Notes under the pieces: generated by a model
Told to the model about the DNA's origin: nothing
What the model saw: only the letters and a program-made list of their open reading frames with translations
Databases searched by the model: none
Shown here: positions 31,919-44,099 of the stretch, piece after piece
Layout of the letters: the number at the start of each line of letters is the position of its first letter
How positions within the stretch are numbered: the stretch's first letter is position 1
Source: Talinum fruticosum
Taxonomy: Eukaryota > Streptophyta > Magnoliopsida > Caryophyllales > Talinaceae
Assembly (NCBI GenBank): GCA_021018815.1
Contig: JAITYX010000041.1
Location: 1,488,001-1,552,000, forward strand
DNA: 64,000 nucleotides
Direction of reading: 5' to 3'
Program-made: the position numbers and the translations under genes

Positions 31919-34900
31919 TGTAACACCCCAAAATACCCCTTAGGAGTATTACATCGCCGTAGTTCCCTAAAGGAACTCCCCGAGCTCTTTCTCGGTGTCG
32001 GTTTAGGTGTCTAAACTCAACTTAAAGATAATAAGGGTGGTTTTCCAAAAAATATGAGATTTCCTAAAAATTTCAGCAGAGTTCTATTTGTAATGTGGAC
32101 TAACCCTTAGGCTTAAAGCCCAAAACCCCGCATAAAAAGCGTAACATAACTCAACGAGCCACCCGCTCGGAGTATACAACTCAACGGCCACACGCCGGAG
32201 TGCAACCAATCATGCGATAAAACTTACAACAATCTAAATGGTTTACTATACATCTGGTACAAACTACATGAACTAAATTACAAGTACAATACTTAGAACA
32301 TAAGAATGCACGTCGACCACTTGAGTCATTTAAGCAATCAATAGTCGCAGGAGTCCGGAACAAGCTATGCGTAGATCATACCTTCCGATAATGCCCCGCA
32401 CACTGGGGGAAAAGGGGAAATTTATGGGGGTGAGCAATAAACCACGGGCTCACCGGAGTCTTACACCTTTAAAATGAAAATTCTTTACACATACTACTCA
32501 TAATAATGAAATCTACGAAAGCATAATAGTATACTACAAATCTATATACTTTACAATGAAATCTCTTGAAATCATTTGCAACATAAAACTCATGACACTT
32601 CAATCATTCAAAAGCACGGATTGCAATCATTTTGGGAATTGAATCACATTAAACAAGGTGGAACTATCTCGCACTTTGTTTCAAATACTTTCATCCATAA
32701 ACCGAAAAATTCTTTCGGGGCTTTCGACGATTAAACTAGCACCAGGCGGTTCTCGAGGGCATGATCCCCGACTCAGGTTCCCGGGACCTATTTCTAGTCA
32801 AATACCTAGAAGGCTCCGCTTTCCTCATCGGGAAAGAATCAACCTCTCCGGTTGATGGGCATCCCGATGCGCAAGGACCCCGTGGCCTGATACGCACGAC
32901 CACCTCCTTCCTCTGGTCTAAACAATCACTTATCAAATTTGGTTTCTAACCAAGATCTCAATCAATTTATCATCGTAGAAGGCATGACACACGTGTCACC
33001 CTTCAAAATTCACTTTCGAGAGCCGCTTAACTTTCTCAAACAAGTTCACTTCTTTTAAAACACATTTCATGTTCGAAAGCATTCCTCAAGAATCATACAC
33101 AAGTATCATTTTGCGTAAACATTTGAACTCTTTTCAAAACCAACTTTCAAGCATTATTCAAAAGCAATCATCTCACGTAAAATACAAAACTCTTCTCGTA
33201 ACTATGTTTGAATATCACGTAAAGCAATCACTTAACACGGATAGCCACCATTCGTTGCAAGCGAGTCATTCTCATCTCTTTTCCAACTATGTCTTTCTCA
33301 ATCCATCACTTTGGTATGATTAATTTCCCTTTTTTGAGCCATAATCACCTAATTTAACGCCCCAACTTCTCACAATTCTCTATCTTTATTTCAATTCCTC
33401 ATTCTATGTCTCCGCTCGGTGAATTCACTCGTTTTCTTATATCTCAACTTCTCACAACTCCCTATCTTTGCTTCAATCCTTTATTCTAGGTCTCCACTTT
33501 ATAAATCAACTTCCTTTGCTCATATTCAGCCATATAACTCCTAATCTCACTTTATCACTTAAGTTCCTTTTTGCTAAGCTTATCTTCCCACTTAATTTCA
33601 GCTCAAGGCTTAGATAGATTCCAAACTCAACTTAACCTTACTATTCCCGACTTATCATTTCCCGCCTCAAATTCCCCTCGTATGTCTCTATCTCATTACT
33701 CAACTCTTGTTCGTCCATCCTTAGTTATATAACTCTTAATCGCTTTTCATTATTCAGTTTTCGTTAGCTTTTCTTATCTTCACGCTAGTTCAACCTCGAG
33801 GATTAAAATATACTTCGAACTTAATGAACTCGACAATCACCCATTTCTCATTCCCATGTCTCAATTGTACACCCATCAACATGAATTCACATTCCTCTTT
33901 ATACTTCACTCATTATTCCCGATATTAGCAATCATTTCCTAATGCTGCAATTTCAGTAATCTCTAAGGCTCAATTTGAAATACTAATTCATAATCTATAC
34001 CCAAACCACAACGTGCTCATCCCCATCCCCAACCGATCAAATTCCCGATACTACTCATTATACCCAAGCAACCCAACTCCGTCCGAATTCCCGGTTTCCA
34101 ATTCGGGCCTAAACAACTACCAATTCCCTTCACAACTCCTAATTCAACTTTCAGCAACTACTAAACTCGTTCAATAGCATACATGTTTAATATTCACCAT
34201 CACATTCAACAATCACAATAAACTCATTTGGATTTCGAAATTACTAATAGTTTAGAGTATAAGATTACCCAACTCGAATTCTAGGGTTTGGAATCGATTG
34301 AATTGCTTGTCGTCCATGTTCCGCATTCGGTTGTGTTCGATTTCGAGGAACTCTCGCTTTCTCTTGCTTCGGTTCGGCGTTTCTTGCTGCCTCTGCTCTC
34401 CGCGCTCTCTGTCTCTGCTCCGGGTCCTTCTTCCGCCTCACGTTCGTCCCTGCCCCTCACTCCTTTCTCCGCTCACTCGTCGCTACCCTCGGGCCCTCTG
34501 TCCCTCGCGCCTTGCTTTTCTCCTCTCGCTATGTTTCGAGTCCGGTCTTCTCCCTTCGTTCGCTCACCGGCCGCGACGTTCTCGCTGTTCGGGCGGCCAC
34601 CACCCTTGTTGGCTCTCACATTCGCACTCTCTCTCTCGCTCTGTTATGTCGCTTGCTGTGTTTCGCCCTCACCCGACCTACCTTCTCTCGTTTTCCCCTG
34701 TTCGGTTCCGCTCCACCTTTCTTTCGCTCCCTCTTTCCCTTTTTCCTTCATCCGCCGCTTCGTCCTCGGGCTTGCCGTGCTCGCTGAGCCACCGGTTTCG
34801 GTGTTCCTCTCGCTCCCACTCGCTCTCCCTATCTCTCTTTTCGCGTTCGGTGCTCATTCTCTCTCACCTCTTCCTTTGATCTGCTTCCTTTCCTTCGCTT

Positions 34901-35097
34901 GCCCGAGTTCTCTTCGCCTTCTTCTCTCTCGGTTCTCGCCCTCTTCGTGGCTTCTCCAGGAAAGGCCACGCCTTTCGCTAATCAAATCCCAGCTAACACC
35001 TAATCCTTCTCATCCTAATCTCCTACTAACCCACAATTACCCCCATTTCAACAATTATCTAATATTAATCCCTAACCCCAAAATTACGGGTCTTACA
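31919..35097 (-). repeat. 3' LTR of element H
   Basis: This LTR is 3179 bp and closely matches 36441-39414. It is longer mainly because of extra CT-rich sequence around 34600-34870. The large plus-strand frame across 34288-35181 is antisense, Leu/Ser-rich and not considered coding. Confidence 0.9.
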
Positions 35098-36440
35098 TTT
35101 CTTCCCTCCTTAAGAGAATTTCGAACCCGAAATTCGGAACAAGTGGTATCTAAGATAAGTAAGGTATACGCGTATACATGAAACACACTAGTATACTTAA
35201 CACGGAAGGAACTCAATTACGCGGCCACGGTTATTGGAATCCCTCGGGGTCTCTTTGGGTTAATGAGTTCCAACCTCCTTTCTACCGTCATTTCGATACG
35301 TCTCGCTCACTTAATTACGAGGCGCCAAGGAGCTAATCGTACTAGAAAAGAACAAATAGTTGGTTTGGAACGATCTTACCACATGTTTTGGAATTGGATC
35401 TTAATGTCTCAACCCAAATACTTACGCAATTTACTCGACACACCTATAGTTCAATATCTCACACCACCCTCTAGTTCCTTATCCTTCACAAACTAGATTC
35501 TATGGCCAAGCTAGTTCAACAAACTATCTTTGGTGTATCACTAGTCAAATGGTAAGAATGACACACATACTAGGCTAGTATCATCGCAAAAAAGTAGACA
35601 GAGCTCGAAAGTATAATCAAAATGATGGAGTCGAAACCAAGTCGAATTTAGAGGCAACCAAACTATGTGTGATCGTGTCTAGCACAATACGATCCTTGAA
35701 CAACTCATGGTAACCACAATGGGTAGTAGGGAGTCCTCATGTTATTCTTTCACCGCTATGGAAGTTAAGACCAAACCTACGATCCTTATGTAAAACTTAA
35801 ATTGTCTCACTCCCAAGTAACTTATAGTGGCTCCAATGAGCACTAATAACACAACGAACTCCAAATGAAGTATGGGAGTGATAGAACAACTTCTAACTCC
35901 CTTTGTAAACAAGGCGCTCCACCTACGAGGTTATTATCAATGCCCAAGGTTCATAAACTCACAAAGAACCGCCACATATAAACTCAAAAGTAGTGGAGGG
36001 CATGATTCCAACATTCATCGATCAACTCTTCTTAGTGAGATAGTTAAGTGAAAGGAATTTAAAATGGTGGAAAGCACAATCTTCAACGTGATTCGCTTAG
36101 TCCCTTCTAGCCTTAAGCTTGGTTTATTCTAGGCCTTTCTCACAAGTTTCTCAAATTGGATTCAAAGAAATCAACGAGTAATGGACCGGAAGTAAGGTTT
36201 CAGCCACACCTATTTACACAGTTAGCACATACAAGTCATTCACACATCACCCCAATGGACGGTTTACAATCAACTAGTTTAACTAAGTCAACGAGGTAGT
36301 GACTTATAAGGCGGAGGTTAAACTTAAGAGCACACATATGTCAGCCACAAACACAACGATATAGTCACATAACAAGGATGCTAGACGGCTATATGCAATG
36401 CAAACTTAAGGTCATCAAAATCTATGCTCGATACCATTTT
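35098..36440. other. Core of element H
   Basis: A polypurine tract on the minus strand lies at 35098-35112. The primer binding site (TGGTATCGAGC on the minus strand) is at 36426-36436. Between them is no reading frame of note. Confidence 0.8.
36426..36436 (-). promoter_or_regulatory. Primer binding site of element H (initiator-Met type)
   Basis: TGGTATCGAGC lies on the minus strand four bases inside the 5' LTR. The common form is TGGTATCAGAGC. The same one-base shortening is seen in the unrelated Sirevirus copies. Confidence 0.8.
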
Positions 36441-39414
36441 TGTAACACCCCAAAACACCCCTTAGAAGTATTACATCGCCGAGTTCCTTAAAGGAACTCC
36501 CGGACTCTTTTCGGTGTCGGTTTAGCTGTCTAAACTCAACCTAAAGATAATAAGGGTGGTTTTCCAAAAGAATCCGAGATTTCCTAAAAATTTCGGCAGA
36601 GTTCCGTTTGTAATGTGGACTAAACATTAGGCTTAAAGCCCTAAAACTCTGCATAAAAAGCGCAACATAATGCAACTAGCCACCCGCTCGGAGTATACAA
36701 CTCAATGGCCACACGCCGGAGTCCAACCAATCATGCGATAAAACTTACAACAATCTAAATGGTTTACTATACATCCGGTACAAACTACATGAACTAAATT
36801 ACAAGTACAATACTTAGAACATAAAAATGCACGTCAGCCACTTGAGTCACTTAAGCAATCAACAGTCAGCAGGAGTCCGGAACAAGCTATGCATAGATCA
36901 TACCTTCGATAATGCCCTGCACACTTGGGGGAAAAGGGGGAAATTTGTGGGGGTGAGCAATAAACCACGGGCTCACCGGAGTCTTACACCCTTAAAATAG
37001 AAATTCTTTACACATACTACTCATAATAATGAAATCTGCGAAAGCATAATAATATACTACAAATCTATATACTTTTCAATGAAATCTCTTGAAATAACTT
37101 GCAACATAAACCTCATGACACTTCAATCATTCAAAAGCATGGATTGCAATCATTTTGGGAATTGAATCACATTAAACAAGGTGGAACCATTTGCACTTTC
37201 TTTCAAATACTTTCATCCATAAACCGAAAAATTCTTTCGGGGCTTTCGACGATTGAACTAGTACTACGTGGTTCTCGGGGCGTGACCCCGACTCGAGTTC
37301 CTGGACCTATTTCTAGTCAAATACCCGGAAGGCTCCACTTTCCTCATCGGGAAAGAATCAACCTCTCCGGTTGATGGGCATCCCGATACGCAAGGACCTC
37401 GTGGCCCGATAAGCACGACCACCTCCTTCCTCCGGTCTAAACAATCTTAGCCCAAAATTCATTTAAACCGAAGTGATCACAATCACTTATCAAACTTGGT
37501 TTCTAACCAAGATCTCAATTAATTTATCATCGTAGAAGGCATGACACACGTGTCACCCTTCTAAATTCACTTTCTCGATCCGCTTCACTTTCTCAAACAA
37601 GTTCACTTCTTTTAAAACACATTTCAAGTTCGAAAGCATTCCTCAAGAATCATACACAAGTATCATTTTGCTTAAACATTTGAACTCTTTTCAAAACCAA
37701 CTTTCAAGCATTATTCAAAAGCAATCATCTCACGTAAAATACAAAACTCTTCTCGTAACTACGTTTGAATATCACGTAAAGCAATCACTTAACACGGATA
37801 GCCACCATTCATTGCAAGCGAGTCATTCTCATCTCTTTTCCAACTATGTCTTTCTCAATCCATCACTTTGGTATGATTAATTTCCCTTTTTGAGCCATAA
37901 TAACCACGAACGGACATCACCTAATTTAACGCCCCAACTTCTCACAATTCTCTATCTTTATTTCAATTCCTCATTCTGTCTCCGCTCGGTTAATTCACTT
38001 CGTTTGCTTATATCTCAACTTCTCACAACTCCCTGTCTTTGCTTCAATCCTTTATTCTAGGTCTCCACTTTATAAATCAACTTCCTTTGCTCATATTCAG
38101 CCATATAACTCCTAATCTCACTTTATCACTTAAGTTCCTTTTGCTAAGCTTATCTTCCCAATTAATTTCAGCTCAAGGCTTAGATAGATTCCAAACTCAA
38201 CTTAACCTTACTATTCCCAACTCATCATTTCCTCGCCTCAAATTCCCCTCGTATGTCTCTATCTCATTACTCAACTCTTGTTCGTCCATCCTTAGTTATA
38301 TAACTCTTAATTGCTTTTCATTATTCAGTTTTCGTTAGCTTTGCTTATCTTCACGCTAGTTCAACCTCGAGGATTAAAATATACTTCGAACTTAATGAAC
38401 CCGACAATCACCCATTTCTCATTCCCATGTCTCAATTGTACACCCATCAACATGAATTCACATTCCTCTTTATACTTCACTCATTATTTCCCGATATTAG
38501 CAATCATTTCCCAATGCTGCAATTTCAGTAATCTCTAAGGCTCAATTTGAAATACTAATTCACAATCTATACCCAAACCACAACGTGCTCATCCCCATCC
38601 CCAACCGACCAAATTCCCGATACTACTCATTATACCCAAGCAACCCAACTCCGTCCGAATTCCCTGGTTTCCAATTCAGGCCTAAACAACTACTAATGCC
38701 CTTCACAACTCCTAATTCAACTTTCAGCAACTACTAAACTCGTTTAATAGCATACATGTTCAATATTCACAATCACATTCAACAATCACAATAAATTCAT
38801 TTGGATTTCGAAATTACTAATAGTTTAGAGTATAAGACTACCCACCTCGAATTCTAGGGTTTGGAATCGATTGAATTGCTTGTCGTCCGTGTTCTGCGTT
38901 CGGTTGTGTTTGATTTCGTGGAACTCTCGCTTCCTCTTGCTTCTGTTTCAGCGTTTCTTACTACCTCGCTCTCCGCGCTCTCGTCTCTCGCTCCGGGTCC
39001 TTCTTCCATCTCATGTTCCGTCCCTGCCCCTCACTCCTTTCTCCGCTCACCTGTCGCTACCCTCAAGCCCTCTCGTCCCTCACGCCTTGCTTTTCTCCTT
39101 TGCTCTGTTTCGGTCCGGTCTTCTCCTTTCCTTCGCTCATCGGCCGCGGCATTCTCGTCGTTCGGTGCTTTCTCTCTCTCTCCCTTCCTTTGCTCTGCTT
39201 CCTTTCCTTCGCTTGCCCGAGTCCCCTTCGCCTTCCTCTCTCTCTCGGTTCTCGCCCTCGTCGTGGCTTCTCCAGGAAAGGCCACGCCTTTTCGCTAATC
39301 AAATCCCAGCGAACACCTAATCCTTCTCATCCTAATCTCCTACTAACCCACAATTACCCCCATTTCAACAATTATCTAATATTAATCCCTAACCCCAAAA
39401 TTACGGGTCTTACA
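36441..39414 (-). repeat. 5' LTR of element H
   Basis: This LTR is 2974 bp and is a direct repeat of 31919-35097. It is followed by the target duplication TCATT. Confidence 0.9.
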
Positions 39415-39655
39415 TCATTATATCATCAAGTCTTATAGTGCGGAACTCGTTGATGGGATGTCCAAAAATATTATGATAAAATTGGGAATGCGAGACTAAT
39501 CAATAATTTTGGATATTCTCATTAATAGAACTCAAAGTTCGAATTTTGTAATCTAATATTCCAAAATAATTAAAAGTAAATTAATTCAAAAATTAATTAT
39601 TTACCTTGCACGTGTTTCGACAGCAGACTAATCAATAATTTTGGATATATATATA

Positions 39656-41443
39656 GGAGATTTACAATTAGGTGAGGCTTTAAATTATAATTACAAGTTT
39701 GGTGGTTTTTTTACACTTGGGTCACCTCTTTATACTAAAAAGACAGTTATACCCTTATGTCTCTCCTCCATCACCTGCCTTTAGTGTGTCTCCTCCTGCC
39801 ATCCTATCTCTCTCTCTCTCCTCTCCTCACTACATGTTTCTCTCTCCTGTCCCCAATCTTACATCTCTTTTGAAATATTTTTTAAATAAAATTAAAATAT
39901 ATTTATTTTTAAATAATATTATTTTTATAAAGACTTTCGTTTTTTTCTTTAGATAAAAATTAATTATTTATATTATAGATAATTTTTAAAACTTTTTAAT
40001 GAAGAAATTATTTTACATTTAAATTTTAGCTTTGTTATTCATGTTTTTTTATATAATATCATTATGTTGCTCAAAAACAAAATACCATTATGAATTTCTC
40101 TTATTATAAATAAATTACCTTATTTTCACATAAAAAATAATATATTCATTTTTATGATCTAATTTTAAACAAAATTTAATTTTTCAGTAAAATTATAATT
40201 TTAAGTTCATATTATAAAATATTAATTTTCAAGTTTTATTTTTTTCATATTTCAACTAAAATATTTTGATTAAGAAAATATATGTTGTTTAAATCCTAAA
40301 TCTTTTTTTTTTTGATCATGTTTAAATCCTAAATCTTAATTACTCAATTTAAAATATTACATTAATAAATCTAAACACTAAATCCTAAATGTAAGATACT
40401 TATAATAGTTAAAATCATAACTAACTTTACATATGTTAACCAAAAAATAAATATGAAATTACATGGATTAACCTAAATAAATTTTTAAAATAAAATTTAA
40501 AATTATTGTATACTAGGGTTACTATATATGTCAACCATGATGTTATCCTCGGATGATAACATAGTCATCCTAGGATAACATCATGGTTAACCATGGATGA
40601 CATCTATAGTAATCCTAGTATATAGTAACTTTTTATTCTATCTTAAAAATTTATTTAAATTAATCTATGTAATTTTATATTTATTTTTATGTAAACATAT
40701 ATAAAGTTAACCATGATTTTAGCTATTATAAATATTTTACATTTAGATTTTAGTGTTTAACTTTATTAATTTAATATTTTAGATTAAGCAATTAACGTTT
40801 AGGATTTAAACAATATATATTTTCTCAATTAAAATATTTTAATTGAAATAAAAAAACTAAAACTTAAAAGTCAAAGTTTTATAATATGAACTTAAAATAA
40901 TAATTTTACTTGAAACTTAAATTTTGTTTAAAATTACATCATAAAAATAAATACATTATTTTTTTTTGTAAAAATAAAATAATTTATTTATAATAAGAGA
41001 AATTCATAATGGTAGTATAAAAAGAAATATGCATAACAAACCAAAATTTAAATGTGGAATAATTTTTTCATTAAAAAAATTTAAAAAGTTATTTATAACA
41101 CAAATTAATTAATTTTTTATCTAAAAGAAAAACAAAATTCTTTATAAAAATAATATAATTTAAAATAAAATATATTTTATTTTTATTTAAAAAAATTATT
41201 TTAGTTAAGAGACATGTAAAAATAAGGAGATGAGAGATAGAAAGACAACATTAAGGAGAGGAGGGGAGAGAATAATCTGAGGTAATGGGAGGAGAGAGAG
41301 AGAAAGAACATGCTGAAGGGAGGATAGAGAGGGAGGGGGTGAGGATATAATGATTTTTTACTTTTAAGAGAATGGCCTAGGTGTAAAAACAGCCACCAAA
41401 TTGATAATTGTAAATTAAAGAGGTATCCAATTGTAAATCTCCC
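39656..41443. mobile_element. Element I: foldback DNA transposon (long inverted repeats to the centre)
   Basis: The ends read GGAGATTTACAATT and AATTGTAAATCTCC. The two halves (39656-40550 and 40560-41443) are near-reverse complements along most of their length, including GGTGG and CTCTCTCCT-type blocks near the ends and TTTAAATCCTAAA near the centre. At the centre the sequence GATGTTATCCTCGGATGATAACAT repeats in both orientations. ATATATATA occurs at both flanks (39647-39655 and 41444-41452), consistent with a 9-bp duplication, but in AT-rich DNA. There is no coding content. This could be a MULE-type foldback element. Confidence 0.8.
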
Positions 41444-41452
41444 ATATATATA

Positions 41453-41923
41453 TTACCACCAGTTCAAAAGTTCTTCAATTGCATAATTATATAGCTTTTC
41501 TATTCTGTCATAGCAAGCTATACTTCAGTCAGATACCTATTTATATATTATTTCTACACATTTGTCGAGTTTTCATGATATATATCACCATCGAATATAT
41601 ATATATAAATAGGTTTTAGGCCAGTTGTCATGCGGGTTGTTTTAAAATTTTTATTTAAAAATATAAAATTTTATATAATGTGTTATATCACCATCGAATT
41701 TCATATTGCACTTATTATTTCTTAAAGTAAACTATATATATTTATAAATAATAATATTTTCTAGAGATAGTTTAGAAAAGTAAATCTTTTTTATGAGAGA
41801 AAATCTAAGAGCTCAATAATCAACTTTGTAAAAGCGTTATAAATAGAGTATATTTATGTAAATTATAATAGATTGTGAAAGTAGTTGATTTTAATTCTAT
41901 ATGCTATGCATGTAAAAATATTA
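41453..41923. other. AT-rich spacer, no gene seen
   Basis: This is very low-GC sequence with short TATATA runs. It ends at the CACTA MITE duplication TTA. Confidence 0.6.
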
Positions 41924-42138
41924 CACTATAAAAACACATAAAAATAGTGACTAAAAATGTGCGAAGGGAATTCGACGGCATTTTTTTTAGGAATTCCTAT
42001 CAAAATTGTCCAACGGGCCCGTCGGAGTTCCGCAATAACGATCGGTATTCAAATAGACATTTCCGTCGAAATTTTCATCAAAATTTGGCAAATCTCGTCG
42101 AAAGACCCCGTCGATATTTCAACTTTTTTTTTGTAGTG
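41924..42138. mobile_element. CACTA-type MITE
   Basis: The 215-bp element begins CACTATAAAAACAC and ends TTTTTTGTAGTG, flanked by TTA on both sides (41921-41923 and 42139-42141). This is the 3-bp duplication of the CACTA/En-Spm group. Internal CCGTCGAAA / TTCGACGG motifs in both orientations look like subterminal transposase-binding repeats. Confidence 0.82.
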
Positions 42139-42141
42139 TTA

Positions 42142-42727
42142 CTCTATAGAATTTCAGAAAATATATTATTATATATTTAAAATTTAAATAATGTTTTCCA
42201 ACTCTAAATTTAAATATATATAATTTATTATTTATTTATTTATTTATATTGGAATTTTTATATTTCATGTATATATAATGAAGAATCTACAAAATTAGTA
42301 TAATTAATATTTATTAAAATTTTCATATCTGTACTCTAAACTATAATTTGATAGTTCGGTAAATATGATATTGCTAATACTTTAAGAGCCATATGCCCTT
42401 AATCGATGGTTGTCTTTCTCCTATTGTCCACCAAATAAAAAATAATAAAATACAAAATAAATTCATATACTTCCCAGTAATTATTAGTTTATGATGCATA
42501 TTATTGATGACAGAACCAAGAAAAAAGGAATTAGTGTTGATTTATCTAATATTACTTTGTGCATTCAAATTAAAATTATTTGGAGAACTTGATGCATAAA
42601 GTTAGAATATGAACTTAATAAAAATGAAAAATCTTGGGAATTAAAGGAAAAAAAAAAGAAAATTTATCATCAATTTAAATAGAGAGATATGTAACAAAAA
42701 AATACTTTTCAAAAATGGAATGAATAT
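42142..42727. other. AT-rich spacer, no gene seen
   Basis: It includes a (TTTA)n tract near 42222-42247 and A-runs. There is no credible reading frame. Confidence 0.6.
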
Positions 42728-43045
42728 GCTCTCTCTCTCCTCTCATCTCCTCTCGCCGTCTCCCTCTCCCTCTCGGCCCCTCTCGTCGTCTCCCTCTCGG
42801 CCCTCTTGCGTGTCTCGCCGTCTCTCTCTCCTCTCGGGTATGCTCTCTCTCGTCTCTCCTCTCGCCATCTCCCTCTCCTTCTCGGCCCCCTCTCGCCGTC
42901 TCCCTCTCGGCCCCTCTCGCGTGCTCGCTCGCCGTCTCCCTCTCGGCCCCCTCTCGCGTGCTCGCTCGCCGTCTCCCTCTCGCTTTCTCCCTCTCACCGT
43001 GGTCTCTCTCTCCTCCCTCTCGCCGTGGTCTCTCTCTCGGTGGAG
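42728..43045. repeat. CTCTCGCCGTCTCC-type low-complexity repeat
   Basis: Tandem variants of CTCTCGGCCCC and CTCTCGCCGTCTCC run for about 300 bp. Reading frames here (Ser/Pro/Leu or Arg/Glu-rich) are artefacts of the repeat. Confidence 0.85.
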
Positions 43046-43195
43046 GCGGGAAGCGGGCCCCGGTGGAAGTGGGTACCGGCGGGGCGGGGTTAAAACCATC
43101 CCCGCAGCGGGGATGGGGCGGGGCGGGGTCGGAGGGAGGAGCGGGACGGGGCGGGGGTGTCCCCGGCCCCGACCAGCCCCGTTGCCATCCCTACC
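43046..43195. other. GC-rich stretch ending like a hAT terminal repeat
   Basis: GGGGCGGGG/CCCCGC repeats end in CCCCGTTGCCATCCCTA (43178-43194). Its reverse complement TAGGGATGGCAACGGGG resembles terminal sequences of hAT-type elements (CAGGGATG-like). The partner end is not found, so this may be an end fragment only. Confidence 0.35.
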
Positions 43196-43209
43196 CGTTA
43201 CGTGACTTA

Positions 43210-43912
43210 CAATTGATTCGGCTTACTACTCGTTGGGCTCCCTTACGAGTATCATACCTTTGTCACTGCCTACTCCTCGCTTCCCGGTGTTCACACTTTT
43301 GATGACCTGTGCTCTAAACTTATCTTTTACAAGCAACGACTTAGTTTTGGGCGTGCTCGTGATCCCTCTACGCATCAAGCATTCGCCTCCCTCCTCTCGG
43401 CTACTTCGCACCAAAGAGTGATGCTCCCAATTCAGGAGGTGCATCTTCGGGCTCATTTGGCTCCGGAAAGGAAACTCTAGCCACGACAACAAAGGTAAAG
43501 GGGGTCGAACAATCGCAATCGGAATCGCAACAATAATCGTAACCATTAGCAAGTCTCCAACCGCAACAACTCTTCCGATTAGGGCTCTTTTAGGAGTGCG
43601 CCTCCGAGTATTGCATTTAGTAATTCAGTTGGGTCATTGTCTTGTACTTTTGGGCCTTCTACTTCATGTACTAACTACTACCATGTAGGCACTAAGTGTT
43701 CGAAGGGATATTAGGTTCCCGTCCTAATGTTGTTTTCCACATTTGTCATGCTCCTGGGCATTCTGCCGACAATTGCCCCAATCGTTATCAACCTCATCAA
43801 CAACCAGCACTTCCTGCATTTGATACTTTCAATCTGGTTGAAAATGGTGAACAACTATGGTATCTTGATTTAGCAGATGGTCTCTCACATGACACTCGAT
43901 GATGGTAAGCTA
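43210..43912 (+). pseudogene. Gag remnant of element D
   Basis: The region encodes, in several frames, a copia Gag C-terminal half: a segment like FDDLCSKLIFYKQRLSFGRA near 43300, a Ser/Gly-rich linker, and a zinc knuckle near 43738-43776 (HICHAPGHSADNC) whose first Cys is Phe. This is followed by a degraded protease start (LWYLDLADG near 43855, where WYLDTGA is expected). Confidence 0.7.
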
Positions 43913-44099
43913 TCTTCTAAATCCGCTTACTCTGGTCCTATTAAGGTTCGAGTTGGAAATAGAACCTTGTTACCTATTCTAATGTTGGTACTATGTCATT
44001 GCAAACCGCTTCTCGGCCACTTCTTTTAAAACTTGTTTATCATGTGTCTCAACTTCAAGCATAACCTCTTGTCGGTCAAACAGTTATGTCGGGATAATA

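Larger units (their letters stand above)
31919..39414 (-). mobile_element. Element H: non-autonomous LTR element with 3 kb LTRs and a short core
   Basis: Two long direct repeats (31919-35097 and 36441-39414) begin TGTAACACCCC and end GGGTCTTACA. The 5-bp target duplication TCATT is at 31914-31918 and 39415-39419. The orientation is minus: next to the right LTR the minus strand has TGGTATCGAGC (initiator-Met primer site), and next to the left LTR it has the polypurine tract AAGGAGGGAAGAAA. The 1343-bp core has no coding sequence. LTR starts like TGTAAGACCCGTAATTTTGG suggest a derivative of chromovirus-type (Tekay/Del-like) gypsy elements. It must rely on a relative for mobility. Confidence 0.88.

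Noticed and set aside
34288..35181. 297-codon plus-strand frame in element H
   Set aside because: It is antisense to the element, rich in Leu/Ser/Pro from CT-rich DNA, and its counterpart in the other LTR (38861-39298) is shorter and shifts frame. It is a repeat artefact.
42720..43302. Ser/Pro-rich and Arg/Glu-rich frames over the CTCTCG repeats
   Set aside because: They are low-complexity tandem DNA that reads open on both strands and in several frames.
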